Part shown: positions 16,356 to 25,411 of the stretch, piece after piece | How positions within the stretch are numbered: position 1 is the first letter of the stretch | How the letters are laid out: the number at the start of each line of letters is the position of its first letter | Assembly (NCBI GenBank): GCA_020059465.1 | Contig: JAGVBZ010000003.1 | Location: 1-64,000 of the forward strand | DNA from: Brevinematales bacterium | GTDB taxonomy: Bacteria > Spirochaetota > Brevinematia > Brevinematales > GWF1-51-8 | Direction of reading: 5' to 3' | DNA: 64,000 nucleotides | Made by a program: the position numbers and the translations under genes | The notes under the pieces: generated by a model | Told to the model about the DNA's origin: nothing | Databases searched by the model: none | What the model saw: only the letters and a program-made list of their open reading frames with translations

Positions 16356-18710
16356 ATGAAAAATCTGATCGTATTTCTCATCATGTTATCCCTCGCGTCG
16401 TGCGGGGGGCGTATCGTCAAGTTCACGGTTACCGACAAGGACACGGGCAAACCCATCAAGGGCGTGAATTTTGTCGCGGGCGACGTGATCGCCATCACGG
16501 GCGAGGACGGTACCGCCGAGGTGGACACCGGAAGCATCGACACCGACAAGCTCCAGATATCCAAAAAGGAGTACAAGTTCGTCTACATCGGGTGGGACGA
16601 CCTCGAGGCGAACTCCGAGATGAAGATCGCCATGATCGAGAAGATGCCCCCCGCCGACGTCACCGGACTGCGGATCGAGTTCGAGGGCGCGGATGCCGTG
16701 CTCAAATGGAACCCGTCCCTTTCGGACGACGCCGCCTATTACGATGTTCACCGGCAGTCGGGGCTTAATTCCGCCACGGTACTGAAGAAGAAACTTGACG
16801 GCTTCTCGGTAAAACTCGGTAAAATCGAAAAATACCAGGACTTCGTGTTCACTGTTTTCACATACGACAAGAACGGCAATAAAAGCAAAGGAAAGACGCT
16901 CAAGTATTACAAGGGGGCGGAGAAGATGGAACTCAAGAAGAACGCCAAGCTCGGCGGCACGATCACCGGCGGAAAGGGCGAGCTTTACGCGGTGCTGTAC
17001 CCTGTCTATATCAGCGACTACGAGGAGTACGATTTTTCGCCTGTCACGGTGAAGTGCGATAAGAACGGTAAATATTTATCCGACGCTGTCCCCGCGGGCA
17101 AGTACACCGTCAAGGCGTTCGCCGACCTGAACGGCAACGGGGTCTGGGACGGCAGTTGGCTCGGGAATACCGCCGAACCCGTATCGGTCAGGAACTCCGT
17201 ATTCCTCGCGCCCAACCAGACCTCGATGTGCGATATCACGGTACGTCCGGCGGGCACGGGCTTGCCCGAGGTGATCTACGACGAGAACCCCGGATATGTC
17301 GAACTGTATAATAAGGCGTGGGAATTCGCGCGCGAGAAGATATCCAAGGGCAACGTCGCCAAGGGATTTGTCGCGGCATATATGGACGAGGGCTTCAACG
17401 ACCATATCTATCAATGGGATACGTGCTTCATGATGTTCTTCGGCGTATACGGCGGCAACGAGTTCCCGGCGATGTACTCGGTCGATAACTTCTACCTCAA
17501 GCAACGCGAGAACGGCTATATCTGCCGCGTCCAGAGCGAGACCACCGGGAAGGACTACGACCCCACCCCGGCCGACCCGCATGTCAATCCCCCGCTTTAT
17601 ACATGGGTGGAATATAATTACCTGATGAAGACCGGCGACGAATCGCGCCTCCTCCCGGCGATCTACCATAACCATAAATATTTCCAATGGCTGAAAAATA
17701 ACTGCCGCACTCCGGAGGGATTCTACTTCACGTCGAACCTCGGCTCCGGTATGGACAATTCCCCGCGCGAGGGTTCCGCATACGGCTGGATCGATATCAC
17801 CTCGCAGATGGCATTGTTCGCCATGTATATGGACAAGCTCTGCACATTCGCCGGGAATACAAAGCTCGCCAAGCAGTATAAGGACGAGTACGAGGCGCTG
17901 AAGAAGCTCATCAACGGTAAGATGTGGAGCGCAAAGGACGGGATTTACTACGATGTGAAAAAGAACGGGTCGTTCCACGCGAAAAAGACGATCGCGTCGT
18001 TCTGGCCGATGCTCGCCATGCTCGCGTCCCCGGAACAGTGTAAACTCCTCGCGGGTCACCTGAAGAATCCCGACGAGTTCTACCGCCCGCACCTTTTCCC
18101 GACCCTCTCCAAATCCGAGCCGGAGTACGATCCCAAGGGGCATTATTGGCTGGGCGCGGTATGGGCGCCGACCACATTCATGACAATCAAGGGGCTTGAG
18201 GCGAACGGATTCGACGAATTCGCCCGCGAGGCCTCTCTCAACCATATCCAGAATATGTACGAGGTCTACGCGAACTTTGTGCCTGATAAAAAGAAGCTTC
18301 CGTACAAGCAGAACAATATCCCGTTCCCGCCCGATCTCGACGGCACCAAGCAGATATGGGAATGCTACAGTTCCGAGTTCAAGGAGCCTGCGACCCGTTG
18401 GGACAATATTTTCTATGTCCGCCCCAAGTTCGTGGGGTGGTCCGGCGACGGGCCTATCGCTCTCCTGATCGAGAACGTCATCGGTATCCGGCTCGACGCC
18501 CCCGCGTCGAAGATCGTGTGGAATATCTCGAGCGATAAGAAGCACGGTGTGAAGAATCTCCCGTTCGCGGGAGGATCGGTCGACCTCGTGATGGAGAAGA
18601 TCGACGGCGGCAAGCCTGTGATCGTAGCTTCATCGACCCTGCCGTTCAATGTCACGCTGGAAGTGAAGTATAACGGTAAGACTATTACCCAGACGATTAA
18701 GGGGAAGTAA
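16356..18710 (+). CDS. Lipoprotein with FnIII-like domain and (alpha/alpha)6 glycosidase domain (GH63/trehalase-like)
   Basis: The ATG at 16356 follows GGAGG by 5 bases and begins a lipoprotein signal with lipobox LASC (C16), giving 784 residues. A small beta-domain (about 20-95) is followed by a fibronectin-III-like domain (about 100-185). A transthyretin-like segment at about 195-290 reads like a carbohydrate-binding or spacer module. The catalytic-type region (about 300-740) has DHIYQWDTCFM, YGWIDITSQM and HYWLGAVWAPTTF. These match the helical toroid of GH63/GH37-type enzymes that hydrolyse alpha-glucosides or mannosylglycerate. The substrate cannot be told from sequence. It is likely surface- or periplasm-exposed, and a LacI-type operator suggests sugar control. 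Confidence 0.8.
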   Translation: MKNLIVFLIMLSLASCGGRIVKFTVTDKDTGKPIKGVNFVAGDVIAITGEDGTAEVDTGSIDTDKLQISKKEYKFVYIGWDDLEANSEMKIAMIEKMPPADVTGLRIEFEGADAVLKWNPSLSDDAAYYDVHRQSGLNSATVLKKKLDGFSVKLGKIEKYQDFVFTVFTYDKNGNKSKGKTLKYYKGAEKMELKKNAKLGGTITGGKGELYAVLYPVYISDYEEYDFSPVTVKCDKNGKYLSDAVPAGKYTVKAFADLNGNGVWDGSWLGNTAEPVSVRNSVFLAPNQTSMCDITVRPAGTGLPEVIYDENPGYVELYNKAWEFAREKISKGNVAKGFVAAYMDEGFNDHIYQWDTCFMMFFGVYGGNEFPAMYSVDNFYLKQRENGYICRVQSETTGKDYDPTPADPHVNPPLYTWVEYNYLMKTGDESRLLPAIYHNHKYFQWLKNNCRTPEGFYFTSNLGSGMDNSPREGSAYGWIDITSQMALFAMYMDKLCTFAGNTKLAKQYKDEYEALKKLINGKMWSAKDGIYYDVKKNGSFHAKKTIASFWPMLAMLASPEQCKLLAGHLKNPDEFYRPHLFPTLSKSEPEYDPKGHYWLGAVWAPTTFMTIKGLEANGFDEFAREASLNHIQNMYEVYANFVPDKKKLPYKQNNIPFPPDLDGTKQIWECYSSEFKEPATRWDNIFYVRPKFVGWSGDGPIALLIENVIGIRLDAPASKIVWNISSDKKHGVKNLPFAGGSVDLVMEKIDGGKPVIVASSTLPFNVTLEVKYNGKTITQTIKGK

Positions 18711-18730
18711 CCCCAGTCACCGCGAGATGT

Positions 18731-18915
18731 AAGCGTCATCCTGAGCTTGCCGAAGGGCGAACATCGAAGCGCCCGGTGCAATAGATTAGAAATGCCACAG
18801 AGACACCGAGAAAAAAGTTTGTCGCCGCGAGCTTGTCTACGTTCGCAGAAAGCAGGCGGAATGACGCGGTCTGCGGTTGGATGTCACCGCGAACGCAGTG
18901 AAGCGGTCTGTCGAA
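18731..18915. repeat. Cluster of dispersed repeat fragments
   Basis: The gap holds a GTCATCCTGAGCTTGCCGAAGG phrase family member (18731-18752), a CCACAGAGACACCGAG phrase (about 18795), and a GCGAACGCAGTGAAGCGGTCTG element (about 18890-18912) related to the repeats at 10.4-10.6 kb. No gene is seen. Confidence 0.55.
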
Positions 18916-18966
18916 ACTAAGAAAATGAATACAATATTAGCCGGGGATACGCGATGTGTCCCCGGT

Positions 18967-19974
18967 CTAAAATTCGTGAGGAATATAGAACTGGTTTTTA
19001 TCTGAAATTAATTTGCAAAAATCAGAATCTATGTCCCGCCCAAATAATGCTTCAACTCTTTCCTTAACAGACTCATTTTGATCGGCACATTGAATGTATA
19101 TCTTTTCTAGATTTGGCATATTTTCAAATATCTTTTTATCAATTTCACGGTTGAAAAATGGAAAAGAGTATCCGATTACTACCACTATCTGGGTATCTTT
19201 TATAGATTCATAAACCTGTGGAAATATTAATTGAGTATATTCATTATCTTCCCATGCAAAGTTTAATAATGATTTTTTTAGATAAGTTTTATTATTAATG
19301 AAACTATAATACTCATTTGTGCTAGAAAGAACACTTCCGGGGTTGGAAGTTTTTATATCAAGAGTGCTTTGAAAGGTTTCAGATTCAGTATTATAAAAAA
19401 ATTCAAAAGACCCATTTAGATGAATTATAGAGAATTTATCCTTATCAATTGAAATAGAATAATCTTCACCATTAGGAAAAGATTGAATTTTAGTTCGGGC
19501 AACTTCCTCCCCATCTCTTGTATCAATTTTTGAATAAGCAACTTCAAATTGCGTATCATAATTCCAAGTTAATATTTTTAAATTATCTGGAATTATGATT
19601 TCTGTACCTACTCTTTCAAGAATTGAAGCAAGAAATTGATTATACCTTTTATCAATTCCTCTAAGTCCTTGATAACCATATAAAAAGGCTGCTAATGCAT
19701 TTTTTAACCTAACTAGTTTATTAACTACTCCAGATAATAAAAACATCTTTGCCATTGTATCAATTGAAGCGTGGGATTTTGATTCCTCAACAAGCCATTT
19801 TAAATCATTGTAAAGCGGAATACTTACATCCCTTTCACTATTATGTCCATTCGGGAATAAAACCGTATCCATTAAATCCAGATATTTATATATTTTTGAA
19901 GAAAAATCTTGAACTAATGGCATTGTATTACAACTCGCCCCTGCCCCGGTTAAATAGAGAATTTTCTTAGACAT
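18967..19974 (-). CDS. SIR2-like domain protein, candidate NAD-consuming defence effector
   Basis: The 335-residue product has the SIR2 Rossmann signature TGAGAS (9-14), TWNYD (136-140), HLNGS (185-189) and GYSFPFFNREID (269-280). This order is typical of stand-alone SIR2-like proteins in anti-phage systems, where N138 and H185 would be the catalytic pair that hydrolyses NAD+. The zinc-binding cysteine pairs of true sirtuin deacetylases are absent. The internal ATG at 19974 was chosen because AGGGG lies 6 bases upstream; a start 15 bases earlier would include that site. The gene is extremely AT-rich (9 G/C in 60 at 19261), indicating transfer. No sensor gene adjoins it; the nearest candidate is the AT-rich ATPase 4 kb away. 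Confidence 0.8.
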   Translation of the reverse strand: MSKKILYLTGAGASCNTMPLVQDFSSKIYKYLDLMDTVLFPNGHNSERDVSIPLYNDLKWLVEESKSHASIDTMAKMFLLSGVVNKLVRLKNALAAFLYGYQGLRGIDKRYNQFLASILERVGTEIIIPDNLKILTWNYDTQFEVAYSKIDTRDGEEVARTKIQSFPNGEDYSISIDKDKFSIIHLNGSFEFFYNTESETFQSTLDIKTSNPGSVLSSTNEYYSFINNKTYLKKSLLNFAWEDNEYTQLIFPQVYESIKDTQIVVVIGYSFPFFNREIDKKIFENMPNLEKIYIQCADQNESVKERVEALFGRDIDSDFCKLISDKNQFYIPHEF

Positions 19975-20583
19975 AGTATTCCCCTTCATTTTTCCGTTTC
20001 AATTATACCCATGAACGCAATTCCACGCAAGTTTCTCGTTTTTATTTCCAAAAACCAGACCTCTTCGGATGGTAAATCGATACAGATTCCTCTTTCTTTC
20101 TATCGCTAGAAAGAAAGAGGCAAAGAAAGAGCGCCCCTCCTGTATGCCGCTTAATAAGAAGAAAACCGCAAAACGGGAAATGCCGTAACTCGCTACAATA
20201 CCCCATTAAAAGCAAAAGAGAGTTAGGCTCAAACAACGGCATTTCTTTTCCGTTTCGCGGGGAAGAAGCGCGGCATAAAGTCGGGGGAAAAAGCAAAGAG
20301 AGAAAATAAATTGCTGGAGAAAGTACAAAAATATTCCAAATATCCCAAATTGGTTTCAGGCTATTTTGTTTTTACCCCGCGTTTTTGAGCGTTTTTACTT
20401 CACACAATAACGACAAAGGGTGTTTGTCCGACGATTGAGTATTGCGAGGAAGGAGTTACGCCCAACTCGTTATTGTGTGCTCTTCTATGAAGCGAAATCT
20501 CGCGGGGAACCTCTTTGTTTCTTTCTGGGTTCGCAGCTTGTCCCCAAAGAATCTATTCTGAGGGGGAAAGAAAGTAACGGGCT
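19975..20583. other. Gene-free region dominated by nested inverted repeats
   Basis: Apart from the upstream region of the SIR2-like gene (19975-20040), this stretch is occupied by the structured block described separately. ORFs of 84 and 60 codons here overlap the palindromes and are not believed. Confidence 0.6.
20089..20580. repeat. ~490-bp block of nested long inverted repeats (MITE-like or structured RNA)
   Basis: First comes a perfect 14-bp hairpin with a 4-base loop (20089-20102 with 20107-20120). A long imperfect hairpin follows, with arms of about 50 bases (about 20134-20186 with 20236-20286), including exact matches GAAATGCCGT/ACGGCATTTC and an AACTC/GAGTT extension. Another long imperfect hairpin (about 20375-20413 with 20467-20505) has a perfect 13-bp core, CACACAATAACGA, paired at 20467-20479. 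The end pairs TTTCTTT and TCCCC with GGGGGA and AAAGAAA (about 20518-20574). The block stops right at the stop codon of the PAS gene. Confidence 0.7.
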
Positions 20584-21177
20584 TTATACAGGGATGAATT
20601 GATAGACATGGTACGAGAATATTTCAGTAAGGGAGAAATGGATATGGAGCTGGTAGGTCATACCGCCTGCGGTGGCGAGCATCCTGTCGCCGGATATCTC
20701 GATCTCGCACTGTTTCAGGAGACTGCTGATATTCCACCCGGTAAAATCCTTTCCCGCGATCTCAAACGCGCCGCGGTTCATATACAGGATACGTTTGAAG
20801 TGGTTGGTCACGATGACGGGGGTGTCGAGGCTGTCGATCACCGGGGAGACCGAGAAATTCTCGATAAACCGGTCGAAATGGAAGTGGCTTTCGAACTCCT
20901 CGTACGAGATGATCTTGTTCAGGTTGCCGACCTTGTCGATCACAGGGATCACGGTATCGGACGAAACCTGCTGGGCGAAAAGCACGGTCGCAAGTTCCTC
21001 GGCGCGGAGAGTGCTGATATTCTCGAATAGCCGGAAAGTGCCCTCACGGATACCCATCTCGATATCCCGTTTGAACACCACCCCGAAATACTCGTTATCC
21101 TCGAAAACCAGGAGGGCGTTGACAAGCGGGGCCTTAAAGAAGAAGGAGAGGAGTTTCTGCGCTAATTCTATTTCCAT
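20584..21177 (-). CDS. PAS-domain protein with CBS-like N-terminus
   Basis: The 197-residue cytoplasmic protein has an N-terminal part (about 1-95) resembling a degenerate CBS pair (VIPVIDKVGNLNKIISYEEF). A PAS domain follows (about 108-195), with the opening pattern VIDSLDTPVIVTNHFKRILYMN and GKDFTGWNISSLL. There is no kinase, cyclase or DNA-binding output domain, so it would act through a partner. It starts 5 bases after the DUF4340 gene, suggesting one transcript. The exact ligand and partner are unknown. A structured repeat block begins directly at its stop codon. Confidence 0.7.
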   Translation of the reverse strand: MEIELAQKLLSFFFKAPLVNALLVFEDNEYFGVVFKRDIEMGIREGTFRLFENISTLRAEELATVLFAQQVSSDTVIPVIDKVGNLNKIISYEEFESHFHFDRFIENFSVSPVIDSLDTPVIVTNHFKRILYMNRGAFEIAGKDFTGWNISSLLKQCEIEISGDRMLATAGGMTYQLHIHFSLTEIFSYHVYQFIPV

Positions 21178-21182
21178 ACTGC

Positions 21183-22220
21183 TTACTGCACTTTTATTAT
21201 TTCGAGCTTATTCGTATTCACATTGGTCTCGGGGTTCACCGGTACCAGGAACGTCTCCGGGGTAATCTTGAAACGCGCGAGGATATCGGCGTTATTGATA
21301 AAAATAATGCCCGGCAGGGACGGCGTATACGCGTAATGCAGCTGCCCGTTGGTCTTCCCGCTGATATAGACCTCTTTCATCCCTTCTTCCGGGATCGACG
21401 AGTACGCCTTTACGATAAATTTCGGCTTATCGAGACCGCACATCTTAATCAGTTCAGGGGTGCGTTCGTAGAACGCAAACTGCACGAGCGGCATCGCGGT
21501 AAACTCGAGGATTTTACGCTGGACGGCGTAATTATCGACATCCATCTTCTTCGGCTTGTAGAGCGTCCATTGGCTGCCGGAATACCCGAGATAATAGTCC
21601 CTACCGTCCATCGCCCGGATCATAACATTGGTCACCGCGGTCGCGTTCATGGAGAAGAAGTTCCGCTGGATATAGATATCCGCGTAACGCTCCGACGAGG
21701 AGAACATATAGGAATAGACGATATAGATATTATTCGAGTCGTGATTGAGCATAGTGTAGTAGTAGTTATCGACAGGGGCGAACCCGCCGTTGATGATGTT
21801 AATCTTCTTGCCGTCGGCAAGATAGACGTCGATCACATCGATAGGCTGATCGAACCCGAACTCCTTGATTTTATCCGGCGTGACATTGGTCAGTATATCG
21901 TCGCTTTTCAGTACCATGAGGTCGCCGATCAGTTTCTCGACCTCGGCGGCGTATGCTAAAGTTTTATACGGGTGCATCACCGCCCATCCGTTGGTCGAAC
22001 GGTTCAGCGCCACCCCGAAAGTGTTGGACAACTGGGTGAAAACGATATCGATTCCGATGATATCGTTTTTATCAATTCCGGAAAGGAGCTGGATTTTTCC
22101 CCAGTCTTTTTTCTTGATATTTTCGGGCTGTACGAAGAACAGGTAAAACCCGCCGAGTATCAGCAGAACCCCGAAAAGGAGCACCAAATTGATAATCAGC
22201 TTTTGCTGTGACTTTTTCAT
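21183..22220 (-). CDS. DUF4340 domain membrane-anchored protein
   Basis: The 345-residue product has one N-terminal membrane helix (about 11-29) and a large extracytoplasmic region. The DUF4340 pattern is seen in FGVALNRSTNGWAVMHPYKTLAY, SDDILTNVTPDKIKEFGFDQP and similar stretches, in two repeated halves. Family members commonly follow ABC-2 and GldG-like genes for gliding or transport complexes, and no such genes adjoin this one. It leads the two-gene unit with the PAS protein. The function is unknown; a periplasmic structural or binding role is the simplest reading. Confidence 0.8.
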   Translation of the reverse strand: MKKSQQKLIINLVLLFGVLLILGGFYLFFVQPENIKKKDWGKIQLLSGIDKNDIIGIDIVFTQLSNTFGVALNRSTNGWAVMHPYKTLAYAAEVEKLIGDLMVLKSDDILTNVTPDKIKEFGFDQPIDVIDVYLADGKKINIINGGFAPVDNYYYTMLNHDSNNIYIVYSYMFSSSERYADIYIQRNFFSMNATAVTNVMIRAMDGRDYYLGYSGSQWTLYKPKKMDVDNYAVQRKILEFTAMPLVQFAFYERTPELIKMCGLDKPKFIVKAYSSIPEEGMKEVYISGKTNGQLHYAYTPSLPGIIFINNADILARFKITPETFLVPVNPETNVNTNKLEIIKVQ

Positions 22221-22294
22221 ACGGCCTCCGGAACCCTTAAAATTTAACGGTATATTATAAATCCGAAGGCCTAAGATGTAAAGAGAATTAGCCC

Positions 22295-23665
22295 CTAAAA
22301 ATCCAGAGAAATCCCCACCCCCAGCATCGGGTGAATCTTATTATCGATAAACGAGTATCTGGCTTTAAGATCGATGAAGAAATTCGCAATATCGGTCTTC
22401 AGTCCTATTCCCGGCGATACGGCAAACGAGGAACTCCCGCTGGTCGTGAGAAATCCAGTACCGAACACGCTCGCCGCAAGCGATAACGGGAAACCCTGTA
22501 CCCGCATGAAATAGTAACTCAACTCGAGATCGAACTTCAGCAGATTATTGATCGACGAACTGGTCAGTCCTCCGACCGCAAGCCTGGTTTCGTAGAACAT
22601 GATACCGAAGAAAAGTCCCGCCTTAAAATCGGGGGTGATTTTATAGTTTACCCCGATGGACAGCGAAAGACCTCCCTCAAGCCCCTTGAGCGCCATCCCG
22701 AACTTCCGCTGGCCGACAGCAAGGTCGATATTTGCAATCGCGGTTTCGCCCTCTTCGAGCGTGATATTCATAGTCCCAAGTACATCGCCTTTAGCGTTCA
22801 CCACCTCCAGCTTATGCGTCTTGGTAATATCGACGTTTCGTACCTGAAACGGTTCGCCCTGAAGAACGTCCCACACTTTCTCGCCGTTCCATTTCAACTG
22901 GACAGGCTCGGCGACATTCAGCACGGTTACAACAATTTTTCCAGCAGGAAGATACTCCACCTTTTTTTGCTCGTCCTTTTTAAGGGTGAATATTTCACGG
23001 TAGACTTCCTTCATGTTTTTGGAATTTACTATCGTCATCTCGTTTTCTTCGCCGGCAAATACTTTCTCGGTAAACGGCTGCGTCATTGTCGCCTTCCCGA
23101 TATATTTGCCGTTGAGATATACCCGGTATTCCGTGTTGTCGGACTTTATACTGACAGTCAGGGACGCGAACTCGATCTTTTTACCCAGCACCACCCCCGC
23201 GATTTCCTCGGTGATCCGGTCTATCGTATCGAATACGTCCAATCCCGCGATACCGGAGAAATCGCGCTGGAACTTGATATCCGCGGTGACCACGTCGATA
23301 CCGAAAACGGTCACTGTGAGCTTATTGCCCGAAACCTTGTAGATACCGAATATGACCAGCCCCGCTCCCGTCTGCTGTGCAAGTTTGGTCATCGCGGCGT
23401 TCAGTTCCTTCCCGTTGGTGATAGTAAGTATTCCCTTTGCTTTTGCCTGTTCGAGCGAGTCCTTCGGCTCGACGAGATCGCTCCCGGGAATTTTCGCAAA
23501 CAGGTTGTAGAGCGACCTCGCGGTCAGCTCGCCTATATTATCCTGCTTCTTATCTCCGAGGTTGACAAATCCCCCGATCATGGTTTTGACCGCCGACGGG
23601 GCGGAAAACCCCGCAGAGACGGATAGGATGAGAATGGCTGCGGTTAATAATAAAGACTTTTTCAT
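22295..23665 (-). CDS. Exported protein with TolB-N/CsgG-like domain, PEGA-like domains and C-terminal barrel
   Basis: The 456-residue product has a signal peptide (1-22, cleavage near FSA). The next 125 residues read like a TolB-N/CsgG-type nucleotide-free Rossmann-like domain (TARSLYNLFAKI, LAQQTGAGLVIFGIY). The middle (about 170-320) has PEGA-like beta-modules (VYLNGKYIGKA, GKIVVTVLN). The last 130 residues alternate in a beta-barrel pattern and end in a terminal Phe (GVGISLDF), pointing to the outer membrane. Similar architectures occur in spirochaetal surface proteins, though no exact family was identified. It lies 11 bases after a beta-helix lipoprotein gene and is probably part of that unit. 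Confidence 0.65.
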   Translation of the reverse strand: MKKSLLLTAAILILSVSAGFSAPSAVKTMIGGFVNLGDKKQDNIGELTARSLYNLFAKIPGSDLVEPKDSLEQAKAKGILTITNGKELNAAMTKLAQQTGAGLVIFGIYKVSGNKLTVTVFGIDVVTADIKFQRDFSGIAGLDVFDTIDRITEEIAGVVLGKKIEFASLTVSIKSDNTEYRVYLNGKYIGKATMTQPFTEKVFAGEENEMTIVNSKNMKEVYREIFTLKKDEQKKVEYLPAGKIVVTVLNVAEPVQLKWNGEKVWDVLQGEPFQVRNVDITKTHKLEVVNAKGDVLGTMNITLEEGETAIANIDLAVGQRKFGMALKGLEGGLSLSIGVNYKITPDFKAGLFFGIMFYETRLAVGGLTSSSINNLLKFDLELSYYFMRVQGFPLSLAASVFGTGFLTTSGSSSFAVSPGIGLKTDIANFFIDLKARYSFIDNKIHPMLGVGISLDF

Positions 23666-23676
23666 TGATGTCTCCT

Positions 23677-25401
23677 CTAATTTGTTGTATTGCCGGTCAC
23701 GGAATTCGGGGGATTGTATCCCGAACTATCAAGATTATTTAAGCTATCGATATCGTATATATCGCCCCCAACATAGTCGCTATACAGCAGCGCAGAGTTA
23801 ATGAACCTGTTATACTTTAACGACGAAGGGTATGCTGTTGAATAACCCTCATAAACCGTTCCCGGATTATTCGCTCTAAATATGTTATAGTCTATAATTA
23901 ACGGAATTGTAGAATTATCCAGATGTATGCCAGCGCCGCCGTAATTATAAGTTGCTGTATTTGAATTGAAGGAGATCTGGTTGCTGATAATTTTCCCCCA
24001 TGAAAGATTTGCAAGCATAATTGCACCCCCTTGCGCTGCATATATTGAATATGCGGAGCTTTTAAAAAATATCGACTGTATGACGGAGAAGTTTGTGATA
24101 GCCGAAAGATAAAGCCCACAGCCGCGAATCGCAGTGAAATTCACAGTATTACTGGAAATATTATTACTGAAAATACAACCCGTCATATTTAAAAATCCGT
24201 TGGCAAAAAACGCGATCGCACCATATACATCTAGACCATCGGGTGCGTGCGATAAAACTCCGGAATGGATCAGCGAATTATTCAGCGTAAACAAACCGTT
24301 ATCGAGATAGATTGTCCCCCCGGATTTTTTAGACACGGACTTCGCGATAACGGAATCATCCATCGTAAACGACGCGATATTCTTCCCGTATATCCCCCCG
24401 CCGCTCTCCGCGAACGTATTCGATATTACGGTGCAGTCGATATCCGCCTTAGATACGTTATAGAAGAAGCACGCGCCGCCCTGAGACATGGCGATATTCT
24501 GGCGGATGACGCTGTTTGAAATTGTGACAGACCCGTCCATCACATAGATCCCGCCGCCGCACTGAAGGGCATAATTACTTTCAATAATACAGTTCTTTAT
24601 TACCAACTCGGTGCCCAGCACAAGAATACCGCCGCCGTGCTTATTAAACAGGAAATCGTTATTCGCTATACCCCGGCTGATAATCAGCCCGTCAAGCGTG
24701 CATTTCCCCCCTTCCACCGCGACTACAACATGATAAACGTTTCCGGATAATCCGTCTATTCTTGTAGGATAGAGCGCGGGATCATTGTTCATAAACGTAT
24801 TATCGTATCCGCCCTTGAGAATCATTCCCGGCCTCATGATGACACATGTATTATTGATAAATTCATCGTATATTCCTGTCGCGACGCGAATTTCTGCGGC
24901 GCCCTTTTCCTCGTATAACTGCAACGCTTTCAGAATCGACTTGACCGGGGCGGTGTTTGTCAATCCGGAATTGGTATTATCGCCCCATTCCGCGACATAA
25001 ACCGCTTCATTCTGGAAAATCCGTATACTGACATTGAATTGTACGGATTTCCCGTACTCGTTGACCGCGTTAAAAATAATAGTGTGACTCCCGGCATCGA
25101 CGGTTTTGACCCATACTTGATTCGACCATATTTCACCCGCCTTCTCCATGCTGACGATGCCCAATCCGATAGAGGTCAGGTCTGCCTCGACCGATACGAT
25201 CTTCGCGTCAGTCCCCGTAACCTTCGCAGTTAAAACGAGATTGGTATAAATCTTCACCGAGTAAAGGTCGGGGGATACCGCCGCCCAGTTAAACTCGATA
25301 GTTCCCTGCGCGCTCTGGAGCATATTTCCGATATCGGTGTTATGAAACAGGTCGCACGAAACAAACAGTCCCGCGATAATAACGATGATTAGTTTTTTCA
25401 T
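23677..25401 (-). CDS. Right-handed beta-helix lipoprotein
   Basis: The 574-residue product carries a lipoprotein signal with lipobox FVSC (C16). A short Ig-like region follows (about 35-150). The rest (about 150-540) is a parallel beta-helix: repeated short rungs with Gly-Gly-Gly-Ile and Asn-Ser turns (HGGGILVLGTELVIKNCII, CGGGIYVMDGSVTISNSVI). The DUF1565-like entry AEWGDNTNSGLTNTAPVKSI begins the helix, as in pectate-lyase-fold proteins and chlamydial polymorphic membrane proteins. No catalytic signature was found, so binding or adhesion is as likely as polysaccharide cleavage. It is paralogous to the next gene upstream, 10 bases away. Confidence 0.85.
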   Translation of the reverse strand: MKKLIIVIIAGLFVSCDLFHNTDIGNMLQSAQGTIEFNWAAVSPDLYSVKIYTNLVLTAKVTGTDAKIVSVEADLTSIGLGIVSMEKAGEIWSNQVWVKTVDAGSHTIIFNAVNEYGKSVQFNVSIRIFQNEAVYVAEWGDNTNSGLTNTAPVKSILKALQLYEEKGAAEIRVATGIYDEFINNTCVIMRPGMILKGGYDNTFMNNDPALYPTRIDGLSGNVYHVVVAVEGGKCTLDGLIISRGIANNDFLFNKHGGGILVLGTELVIKNCIIESNYALQCGGGIYVMDGSVTISNSVIRQNIAMSQGGACFFYNVSKADIDCTVISNTFAESGGGIYGKNIASFTMDDSVIAKSVSKKSGGTIYLDNGLFTLNNSLIHSGVLSHAPDGLDVYGAIAFFANGFLNMTGCIFSNNISSNTVNFTAIRGCGLYLSAITNFSVIQSIFFKSSAYSIYAAQGGAIMLANLSWGKIISNQISFNSNTATYNYGGAGIHLDNSTIPLIIDYNIFRANNPGTVYEGYSTAYPSSLKYNRFINSALLYSDYVGGDIYDIDSLNNLDSSGYNPPNSVTGNTTN

Positions 25402-25411
25402 CTGCCGCCCC

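Noticed and set aside
17076-18545. Reverse-strand ORF of 489 codons
   Set aside because: Shadow of the glycosidase-like lipoprotein gene. It has no ribosome site or family resemblance.
20420-20602. 60-codon plus-strand ORF ending GLYTGMN
   Set aside because: It lies within the nested inverted repeats and runs into the PAS gene. The coding appearance comes from repeat DNA.
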